A stretch of 64,000 nt of DNA from assembly GCA_946902985.2 (NCBI GenBank), contig OX336392.1, positions 465,212,693 to 465,276,692 of the forward strand, written 5' to 3'. The number at the start of each line of letters is the position of its first letter. Position 1 is the stretch's first letter. The translations under genes and the position numbers were made by a program. The notes beneath the pieces were generated by a model. That model worked only from the letters and a program-made list of their open reading frames with translations, was not told where the DNA came from and did no database searches. Source of the stretch: Meconema thalassinum. Its lineage: Eukaryota > Arthropoda > Insecta > Orthoptera > Tettigoniidae. Shown here one piece after another: positions 55,544 to 64,000 of this stretch.

Positions 55544-58380
55544 TTAAACTGGAGTATTTACACAAATAGTCAGTCTTTTCTTAAACACACCTATATGTTT
55601 GGGAAAAGGCTCTAAGACTGCGGCAAGTAGAGAGTTCCAGTTATCAATGGCACGGTTTACAAATGAATATTTACCATAATTTGTTCGCTGTGGTCGGCCC
55701 TTAACTTTGAAAGGATGATCGCTCCTACCCATGTAAGTGGGCTTTCCCAATCGTTTGCTAAGCTCACCCCATGCTGGTTGATTTGTATACGTGTTGTACA
55801 TAGCGCAGAGTCTAGATTTCATCCTCCTAGCCTCCAGTGATTCCCACCCAAGTTTCTTTAACATACGGCTCACACTGCTCCTGGGATTAAAGTCACTGAG
55901 CACAAATCTAGCGGCCTTTCTTTTTACCATTTCCAACTCATTGATGAGCCCTACTTGATATGGATCCCAAACCGCCGAGGCATATTCCAGAATAGGTCTT
56001 ACAAGTGACAAATAGCCTAATTCTTTAGCAGAGGTACTACTTCCTTTTAATACCCTCATTACAAAGTGCAGGGATTTGTAAGCTTTTGAAACTACACATC
56101 CTACATGACTACTCCATTTCATATCATTCCTTACGTGAACGCCCAAATATTAGCAAGAATCTTCTTCTACAAGTATTTCCGAGCCAATGTTATATTGAAA
56201 ATCCTGCCTTCGCACTTTCCCTATTTTTAAGAGACTACATTTTCTTGTGTTTATTTTCATTTTGTTTACAATCGCCCACTTATAGACCAGGTTCAGGTCC
56301 TCTTGAAGCACTGCATTGTCTTGTGAGTCATGTATCTTTCGATATATTACACAATCATCCGCAAACAATCGACAGTCACTGCGAATCCCATTTGGTAAGT
56401 CATTTATAAACGCCAAAAATAACAAAGTTCCGATTACGCTGCCCTGAGGGATACCCGACGTTACGGTAATTTCATCCAAGAATGCCTTCGACTTTCACTT
56501 TCTGAGAACGACCCGTCAAAAATTCTTGGATCCATAAAATTACTCTTCTATCAATCTTCGTCGAAGCTAATTTATGGAGTAGCATGTCATGCGGAACGAC
56601 ATCAAATGCCTTCGCAAAATCTATAACCACGGCGTCGACTGAAACTCCATGGTCTAACGATTCGCTAATGTCTTGAAAAAGTGATAGCATCTGACTCTCG
56701 CATGAGTAGCCTTTCCGAAATCCATGTTGCCTATCATTAAACCATGATAATGTTTCCCACTGTTCCCTCAAGTAGTCGCAAATGAGATGCTCCATCTGTT
56801 TACAAACGACGGACGTAAGGCTAACCGGCCTGTAGTTGCCCAATTCAAGTCTGCTCCCTCCCTTAAATTTTGGGACTACCGTAGCTCTTTTCCAGTCATC
56901 TGGGATTTGCGCATTGTTTATGGACATATTAAACATCACCTCCAAGTATCGTGCCACGGCCCTACCTCCTAGTTTAAGTACTTCACTAACAATATTAGCA
57001 GGACCCTTTGACACATTGAAACGTAGTTTTTGTATTAGCTTTACAATTGCTGACTGGTTTATTTGGAACAGGGGAGCCCCTGATTCGTCGTTAAGGTGCA
57101 ACACACAGCTATTGGATTTATTGAACACACTACCGTAAAAGACATTTAATTCATTAGCAATGGCCTGTTTCTCAGTAATTAATTTACCGTCACCGGACAT
57201 TATCATCGACAAATTATTTGAATTTCCCTTTCTTCTCCTAACATAACTGTAAAATTTTTTCCACCCATCACCTCCCGAACCAAGTAAACCTTGCATATAA
57301 CTGTCATGAGCAGCCCTCTTTTTTAAGACGAGCTCTCTTGATAAGGACTTAAATTTCAACATATACTTGTCACTATCATGTCTTTTATTGTATAATTTCC
57401 TAATTTTCCGTTTTAGACTCCTAATTTCTCGTGTGTAATAGGCCTACTCAGGATCTGGGTTTTGTTTCAGCAATTTGAATGGGACAAATTTATCAACAGC
57501 GCTATTTAAAATTTTCAAAAAGTTAGTCCACAGGATATTAATGTGATTTCCTTCCGATGCCCATCCTACAAATAGCTCATTCAAATACCCCTGAAACTTG
57601 CCATGATCCGCCCTGCGATACTGGAATATGATCTTTTTTGCTACATACGAGTTTAATTTTGTAATGTCACCATATCTAATATTTAATTCAACCCCAGAAT
57701 GGTCACTAATTCCTGGTACTTTCAGACAGTTAATATACAGCTCTACAGACCTTACGAGATAAACATCTAAGGTATTATTGTCTCTAGTTGGGAAGTCAAC
57801 TACTTGGGAAAATCCCCCCTCCCTTAAGAATTTATTTGCAGCGCTCTGAGCCTGACCACAGCTAGTTGACTCACCTGACCAGTCTACTTTGGGGATGTTT
57901 AAATCTCCAGCAATTATTATGCTCTTTTTCATAGCATTACCCGTACAAGTTTTATCATACAGTGTTTCGAGGAGAGAAAGGTTATCTTTCGGTGCTCTAT
58001 ACGCCCCTATCACCTGAAGAGGGAATTTATTTCCTTTATCCGAAATTTGTACACATAACATTTCATGATCCATATCAGCCCACTTTAAGAAACTAGCTAT
58101 ATTTTTGCGCACACAAATAAATAGCCCACCACCTCGCTTCCCCCGATCCCTTCTGTACATCTCGTAGGTCCCTTGAATTATTTCGCTACTATTTATGCCC
58201 TCATATAACCAAGATTCAGTTGCAATTACAATGTCCGGAGAATACGTCTCTACAAGATTCCAAAATTCAATTAATTTATTTCCTAAACTCTGACAATTAA
58301 CCTGCAGTAATCTTAGAGTCTTACCTCCGCAGCAAATATCTCGAAATAGCTCCTTCTGTTCCCATCGGCTGGCAACCTCT
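55544..58380 (-). pseudogene. CR1-like ORF2: endonuclease and reverse transcriptase
   Basis: QVNCQSLGNKLIEFWNLVET near 58310, then TESWLYEG, RRDRGKRGGGLFICV, IIAGDLNIPKVDWSG and GISDHSGVEL (endonuclease). The RT follows with GNYRPVSLTSVVCK, VVIDFAKAFDVVPHD, SGIPQGSVIGT and the catalytic box RLFADDCVIY (FADD, as in CR1/L2-group elements). The thumb and C-terminus end KKRLTICVNTPV at 55544. Breaks: TAG for Trp near 57449, a one-base shift near 56475, and TAA for Lys near 56148. There is no RNase H domain. Confidence 0.85.
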
Positions 58381-58394
58381 GGACCTGCTCCTCC

Positions 58395-60855
58395 TCACAA
58401 AAGCCGGCACGAACCGATGACCCTGTCATGTAGGCTCCCTAGATTGAAAGCGCCCCGTCGATTTAGATGCAGCCCGTCTCGGGCGAAGTCACGGCCACCA
58501 ATCCAGCAGTCAGCTTCTACGTACACTAAGCCCAGTTGTGCACATACCCAGTCCATGCGGTCATTTACAGTCTTAACTCGCCTCAACGGAACATCTCCCC
58601 GCCGAACAATGCCACTCATTATAATTTTTGCATTTCTAAACCTGCTTTTAGCTTTTCTGCCTAGTTCGGAGAGCTGCCCCATGATGTGATCAGCTGTAGC
58701 CCTCTTCTTCAAATCGTTCGTCCCAACATGGAGCAACATCACTTTAACTTTGTCACAGTCCTCGACATTTGCTTCTTCCACTTGTTGGGCAAGCTGGTCA
58801 ATCTTAATCCCCGGGTAACACCGCACTTTCGCACCTGATTTCCTCGAGATATTCGCACTCCATCGTATCATAGAATCACCCATTATGATAACGTCATCCT
58901 CAGTTTGCTCCTGCACGCCCTCTTCCACACTGATCCCAGTAGAAAGCCGTTCAGTCACATCCTTCACCGTTTCTTCTGATTCACGAAGCTTTGCTCTAAG
59001 TTCCTGTATTATTTGATCCCTTGGTTTGTATTGCACCCTCAAACTGTCCGGCGTATCACATACTTTACAAAACCAATTTCCGACATCACAATCCGCCTTC
59101 TTGACCTTAATACAGCCGAAGTGAAACCATTTCTCACATAGTCCACACTCAACACCATTCTTCAATGTTTTACTGCACGTCGAACACTTTAAAGATGCCA
59201 CTGGATCATTTGCCTGATTCACATTTGGAGTAACAGGCCCTGGATTCACTTCGATGATGATGATGATAATTGTTGTTTTAAGGGGACTAACATCGAGGTT
59301 ATCGGCCCCTAATGATCTGGGTGATAGCGAAAATGATAATGAAATGGAAACCAGAACAAAATTATTCTGAGACGGAAAATACGTACAAAAAGGAACTCGG
59401 ATGGAAACAACTCACAATATGGTCTTACAAAAGGGAATTTAGAACGAAAAGGTGCACAAAAAGAATACATTGAAAAAAGACCCACAAAACGTAGGCTAGA
59501 TTCAAAATACGTACAAAATGCAATGTAGCGTCGAAATACTTACATAATGCAACTGAAATTCAAAATACTTACAAAATGCAAATGAGATCGAAATGATGTA
59601 CAAAATGCAATTGAGGTTCAAAATACTTACAAAATGCAATTGAAATTGAAAATACACGATGCAATTCAGATTGAAATATACCAGTTCCAATCCAAATTAT
59701 TCACAAAGTGCAATTGAAATTCAAAATCCTTACAAAATGCAATTGAAATTGAAAATGCTTACAAAATGTACGGTAGATTCAAACGACTCATGTGGATTGA
59801 CAATACTTACAAAAAGCAATTTAGATTGAAAATACTTGACAAATGTAATTTAGATTCAAAATACCCACAAAATGCAATTGAGAATCAAAATATGTGCAAA
59901 ATGCCCACCAAACAAAATGCAATTTAGATTCAAAATTCGTGCAAAATGCGGTTTTGGTTGAAAATACTTACAAAATGCAATTGAAATTCAAAATACTCAC
60001 TAAAAGGCCCCGCAACCTGCATTGAAAGACTTACTAAAAAGCAATTTAGATTGTCAATCTTTACAAAATGCAATTGAGGTTGAAAACAATCGCGAGATGT
60101 AATTAAGATCGAAAAAACTTACAAAATGCAACATAGATAAAAAATGCCTTAAAAATCGCTAAAAGGGAATTTAGATACACGGTGATTCGAGTAACAAAAA
60201 CAGTGCGGGAATCTTAAAGAGAAAAGGAAATAGAAGGAAAAGAGGAGAGGAGAGGGGAGGGGAGAGAGGAGAAGGTCCGCCCCAAAGGGAAGGGACTAAA
60301 GGGGAAAACGGACCCAGCTCAGGAATCCCTCGGGGTCGCCAACGCCCGAACTCACCAGCCGTGAGCCCCTGAGGGTGTAGCATTATCGACGGTGCACCAG
60401 AAGTGGTGGGGCTACATACACCCTGCCTCCTTAAGGGCCTTGTGCACAAGGCAGGAGGTAAAAGGAAAAGAACAAGAAGGCTGACCCCTCACAGAAGGAG
60501 GGTATCAGGAAAGAGGAGACAAGGGCCAATTAAGGCGGGAAAGGAAGAGACTCCCTAGGCCTCGGATACCCTAATACCGTCGGGGTCGGAAGAGAACAAG
60601 AGTTGACCAAGGAAGGTCGACAGGAAAGAAGAAAGAGAGGAGCCCGGCACAAGTAAGTGGAAGCAATGCCGGACTCAGCTGGGGCCCCGTGGTCACCAAC
60701 CCACAACCCACTAGATGTGAGCCCCTGGGGGGTGGATTCACTTCCACTCCACCAATAACTAACAACGCAGCTATCACTAGGGCTATAAACCACAAGTTAC
60801 TAGGTCCCGTACGCACACGCAAACACCGGAAATCCCGACTACCCTTCGCATACCA
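58395..60855 (-). pseudogene. CR1-like ORF1: 2A-like motif, PHD finger, SGNH esterase-like domain
   Basis: The N-terminal piece (60855-60745) encodes a hydrophobic run ending LLVIGGVEVNP. After SB copy 4 the frame resumes with NPGPVTPNVNQ at 59249, so the original read GGVEVNPGP, which is close to the ribosome-skipping 2A consensus D-x-E-x-N-P-G-P with Gly for Asp. A PHD-type finger follows (CSTCSKTLKNGVECGLC, KWFHFGC, WFCKVC), then a short coiled segment, then an SGNH hydrolase-like domain: IIMGDSMIRW (nucleophile Ser block), LLHVGTNDL, and DGLHLNRRGA (catalytic Asp/His block). This layout is known from CR1/L2-group LINEs. It is inactivated by the insertion and truncation. Confidence 0.8.
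59253..60732 (-). mobile_element. SB element copy 4, complete
   Basis: 1.48 kb flanked by TGGATTCACTTC at 59241-59252 and 60733-60744. Layout as in copy 3: tail and stem-loop, array of about 29-bp units (about 59340-60180), S-type right-arm start, S left arm, 5' end CCCCAGGGGCTCAC. It inserted into the codons of the 2A-like motif of the CR1-like ORF1. Confidence 0.88.
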
Positions 60856-61175
60856 CAGCAGGCAAGGACACGCGAACTGCAATAGCTTCCAGAGGAGTGG
60901 CGAGTGGAAACTCCTCACTATAGCAGTCAGAGCGAACGAAGGTACAAACGCCCCCGGAAGCCCGGGCGGCGTCTTGTCGCTCTTTAGAGTATAGTCGGAA
61001 ACCTCTCGGAACAGTCTCGTGATCAGGTCTGAGGTTTGTTTCCTGTAGGCAGACTATACTCGCTGCGTATTGGGCAATAAGCTGACGGAGTTCTGTCAAA
61101 TGCCTGTCATAACTGTTACAATTCCACTGTAACAGTGCCATTGTATGAACTTAGGGAATAACGTGGAGCAGCAAG

Positions 61176-62810
61176 CTACTCCAACTTTGACTCTGGAGGA
61201 TCTACAGTCACTACGTCGACTATAATCTCCATGTCCTCAGGCGAGGTCATGGAGTGAATCGACTCGGTGGGAGATTTCATAGACGCAGTTCGGCGGCGGG
61301 GGGATCTCCGTGGGGAGCGCGCAGATCTGGGGACCGAAACGTCCCCAGGCGCAGAAGCATCCGCAGGTGTTGGCGCGGATGGCTTCCCCTTTTTGGGAGA
61401 AAGGGAATGCGTAGTGCGGGGTCCCTTCTTACCCTTACCCGCCTCTTTAAGATATATAGACGGGTCAGGAGCCGAATTCCTGACCCTGGTCGACGATGCC
61501 GCCTCCGCCGGCTTCGGCGCGGCTTTCGCCGACCGTTTGGGTGGGGAGAAAGTCTTCGACTTCCTCCCGAGTGGGGAGTAAGTCTTCAACTTCGTCCCCT
61601 GCTGTGCGGGCGGAGCAGCTTTCGCTCGCACAGCCTTCGTGCTGGCCGAAGGTGGAGTTGAAGTCACCTTCGGGCTTTCCGTTATTATCATAGGTGCTGG
61701 CTTCGGAACAGGTAACTCAGTTGAAGGTTTCACAGCTGGTACAAAAGATGAGGTCGCCGGGACCAAATTTGGTATTGTGGCTCTATAATCAATCGTTGGA
61801 GAAGGCGAAATCGTGGTATGGTACTTCTTGCGGGCTTCCTGGTAGGTGAGACCATCCAGGGTTTTGATCTCCTGGATTTTCTTCTCACTCAGGAAGACAG
61901 GGCAGTTCCTGTCCCGAGGAGAATGAAATCCAGGGCAATTAGTGCACTGATAAGGTGTTGTGCACTCTTCCGCTTCGTGTGGTACCTTACCGCATGTTCC
62001 ACAGATGTCGGGGCTCGAGCATCGGGATAACATGTGCCCGAACTTCTGGCACTTATAACACCTCATTGGTGGAGGGATATAAGGCCGTACGTCACAACGG
62101 TAACTTGTAACCTTGACTTTCTCTGGGAGCACCGAAAGCTCAAAGGAAATAATGAAAGCACCAGTATCCACGATTTGACCATTGACCTTGCGCGTAATGC
62201 GCCGGACATCAGTCACGTGACGGTGCTGCATATCCTCCTTGAGCTCCTCGTCAGTGTTCAGAATCAGGTCACGGTGGAAAATAACTCCTCGGACCAGATT
62301 CAGGGACGTGTGCTTTTCCACTTTGACGGGAATGTCGCCAAAGTGGTCACATTGCAAAAGTCGTTCAACTTGCTCACCAGTCCTAGTCTTGAGCAACAAG
62401 CTACCGTTCCTCATCTTTTGTACTTTCTCAAGCTCAACATAGACACCTTCTATGTGGCGAGAAAACAAAATACTCTTTACCAGCTTGAAATCACCCCCAA
62501 CTGTTCTGGTAGCTACCAGAAACTTGGGGGTGTTAGCACCCAGATTTTCACGCACAGATTGTTCCCAGGGGGTTGATCCCCGTAGGGAATCAAATGTTAA
62601 AGACTTGGGTGTAGGACCACCCTGTTTGGGTGTAGGACAACCCTGGTTGGGGATTTTTCTTTTGGAACCCATGGCCAGATCATCCTCCCCGAATGCCACC
62701 GACATCCGATCACGGGCTGTCACAGTAGGCGCTACCTAGCCAGGGCAAGGCCCGCCTAGCTTGGAAGGCATTGCCCGGGGGTCCGATGTTTTACAATGCC
62801 GTATCGGCAT
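61176..62810 (-). pseudogene. IL-4 ORF1, one nonsense codon
   Basis: Same layout as IL-3 ORF1. The normal ATG is at 62808-62810. A Trp codon is changed to TAG at 62736-62738, after which the frame is open to 61176 with all three zinc knuckles. An internal ATG at 62723 (MTARDRMSVAF) could start a protein lacking about 29 residues. Confidence 0.8.
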
Positions 62811-63129
62811 GTACCCCTTGGCATATACTGGATTTTACAGCTCAGACATTCGGCTGTGCGGGGACCTGCGTAGTCAGGCGGATACTACTGCACGGGTACA
62901 TGGCACACCCACCTGTCGGCGCGGCCAAGACCGGAACAGGCTTTCGAGCGTAGTCGCAAGCGTAAGTGGCCCATCCCCTAACAGCACGCACATATAGAAA
63001 TTTTGGTTGTCAGACCCTGAAAGCAGTAACGGAAAGAAGTGCGATATAACCTAATGAGAGTTATACCGCACGGGTGTATGTCTTTTAGAGCTGACTGTCA
63101 AACCCTCGAAAGGGGACCGTTCCAAGAAG

Positions 63130-63320
63130 CCCTGTTAGTCGCCTTTTACGACTGGCAGGGATTACCGTGGATGTATTCGCTTCCTCCCACCCACTGGGGG
63201 TCCAATTCACAAAACAACGCGGAGTCCTTAAAGTATAGCCAAGGTCGCCCCTTTTAGTCGCCTCTTACGACAGGCAGGGGATACCGTGGGTGTAGTCTAA
63301 ACCCCCCACCGACAGGGGGG
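63130..63320 (-). repeat. Two-monomer 5' leader of IL-4
   Basis: Same 119-bp-period pair as in IL-2 (GTTAGTCGCC near 63133, CTTTTAGTCGCC near 63251). It ends in the Pu/Py hairpin CCCCCCACCGACAGGGGGG; a base change in the loop is the only difference from IL-2 there. Confidence 0.65.
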
Positions 63321-63331
63321 TGACACAGAGA

Positions 63332-63866
63332 GCTATGAAAGGTTCAAAGCACACTAAGGCATTCAAACAACATTTTATAAATATGACTGTATAATACGGT
63401 ACGTGTCTGTAAGTCTTTTTTGTTGTTGTTGCCAGAAACCTGTGTATAACACCCGTAAGTGCAAAAGTAGTGCAGGAACACCAAAGTCTGATGAAACAGG
63501 CAAGTGTACCAGGGATAAAGTCTCAAAAAAAAGGAAGGATACAGTTAGGAATCATATACAATCTTTTCCTACTTGTGAATCGCACTACTGTAGAGCTAAT
63601 AGGAAGAAATTGTACCTTGATACTAATCTAAATTAACAAAAATGTATGAATTGTACGTAAAAGAGTGTGAGACAGAATGATTGGAACCAGTTAAAATATC
63701 CATGTACAGGCATATATTTTGTAATGAATTTAATTTGCCGATTTCACAGGCCATCATTCAGCGAAAGCTGAGTGAAGAGAGAATTTGTGACATCCGGTCA
63801 ATGTACAAGTGGATGCCACTCCTGGATAAAACCTACTATGAGTCTATTTTTAAGCAGTATGGTTCT
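63332..63866 (+). pseudogene. DDE-like transposase relic, downstream part
   Basis: After IL-4 the relic resumes. An acceptor-like TTGTTGTTGCCAG near 63434 precedes SAGTPKSDETGKC, RNHIQSFPTCESHYC and RKKLYLDTNLN, then MYELYVKECE and MYRHIFCNEFNLPIS. These align with DHIASFPSYQSHY, RTMYELYKEKC and IYRRTFSNEFNLHF of the transposase at 12000-14344. It then goes straight to RKLSEERICDIRSMYKW and DKTYYESIFKQYGS, a C-terminal-like block, so the catalytic part is absent. Several stops are present. Confidence 0.6.
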
Positions 63867-64000
63867 TAATTAAAAAAATCAGATGATGCTTTTGTATTGA
63901 AAGAATCAGCCTATAAATTTTACAATGTTTTTTTATCGTTGCCCAGGGGACGCCCGAACGCATGTAATTAGTGCATTCTTCGAAAGATTGATCCATAATA
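63867..64000. other. Window end, nothing recognised
   Basis: AT-rich sequence with no coding or repeat features. Confidence 0.4.

Larger units (their letters stand above)
55432..60856 (-). mobile_element. CR1-like LINE with esterase-type ORF1
   Basis: It occupies exactly the gap in IL-4 between ...GTTGTCAT (55431) and AGCAGGC (60857). No target duplication is seen, as is common for CR1-group elements. The minus-strand 3' end is a short ATGAAT-type repeat (55432-55450). The 5' end is truncated in ORF1, since no ATG precedes KGSRDFRCLRV. It is interrupted by SB copy 4 at 59253-60732. Confidence 0.8.
52040..61141 (-). pseudogene. IL-4 ORF2, split by the CR1-like LINE
   Basis: MALLQWNCNS starts at 61141 and runs to 60857. 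It resumes at 55431 with TTVCNVYLPPNQPLDIND and is then open through the endonuclease (GDFNSHHPQWGS, SDHFPIVL) and RT to the catalytic box, where a two-base loss near 53713 turns YVDDFALHY into a frameshift. The RT thumb and RNase H (FTDGSR, TAELYAI, CSDSLSAL) follow to a one-base gain near 52490, then the C-terminus to 52040. It encodes the same domain set as IL-2 and IL-3. Confidence 0.82.
51738..63320 (-). mobile_element. IL-4: full-length IL LINE with nested insertions
   Basis: Flanked by TGACACAGAGA at 51727-51737 and 63321-63331. Its own sequence is 51738-55431 plus 60857-63320 (about 6.16 kb), making it the only copy with both a complete 5' leader (GGGGGG at 63320) and a 3' tail. The CR1-like LINE splits ORF2 at the endonuclease without duplicating target bases. 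Confidence 0.88.

Overview
The window reads as intergenic/intronic DNA from a large, transposon-rich insect genome. The evidence is spliced eukaryotic exons, insect-type LINEs, tRNA-derived SINEs with A and B boxes, and almost no prokaryote-like gene organisation. A polyneopteran-type insect (orthopteroid or similar) is my inference from repeat style only; no species marker was seen. Only two stretches look like host coding exons. One is a 144-bp exon for part of a CUB domain (15575-15718, +). The other is a very large 2.49-kb exon of an unrecognised, probably disordered protein (46663-49150, -). Nearly everything else is mobile DNA.

Main families: (1) An I-clade-like LINE, called IL here, about 6.15 kb: a 5' leader with two monomer repeats, ORF1 with three zinc knuckles, ORF2 with endonuclease-RT-RNase H, and a 3' stem-loop followed by an ATC-rich tail. 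Four copies lie on the minus strand: IL-1 (24120-26190 plus 16748-17367), IL-2 (17368-24117, inside IL-1), IL-3 (32653-39477) and IL-4 (51738-63320). (2) A dimeric SINE (S family, about 735 bp, more than 10 copies) with the same 3' end as IL, so probably mobilised by IL. (3) A larger S derivative (SB family, about 1.47 kb) in which part of the right arm is replaced by an array of about 29-bp repeats; it moves as a unit with its own target-site duplications (TSDs). (4) A 3.0-kb DNA transposon (11729-14773) with perfect 31-bp terminal inverted repeats and a two-exon DDE-like transposase carrying one frameshift; two related, core-deleted relatives lie at 26277-27470 and at 51422-51726 + 63332-63866. 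(5) A CR1-like LINE with a PHD finger, an SGNH esterase-like domain and a 2A-like motif (55432-60856). (6) A Jockey-like LINE (42258-45417), two tRNA-derived SINEs, a TA-flanked MITE (50219-50535), a Penelope-like fragment and a possible Helitron end.

Layout: 0-10 kb holds non-coding DNA, Penelope/Helitron remnants and S-family clusters. 11.7-14.8 kb is the DNA transposon. 15.6 kb is the CUB exon. 16-26 kb is IL-2 nested in IL-1, each hit by an S SINE. 26-31 kb has a deleted transposase, degraded LINE pieces and a 431-bp tandem repeat. 31.4-45.9 kb is a nested tower built on an SB element. 46-51 kb has the host exon, a SINE and a MITE. 51.4-63.9 kb is a four-level nest: transposase relic, then IL-4, then the CR1-like LINE, then SB. 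TSDs allow the order of insertion to be read directly in most cases.
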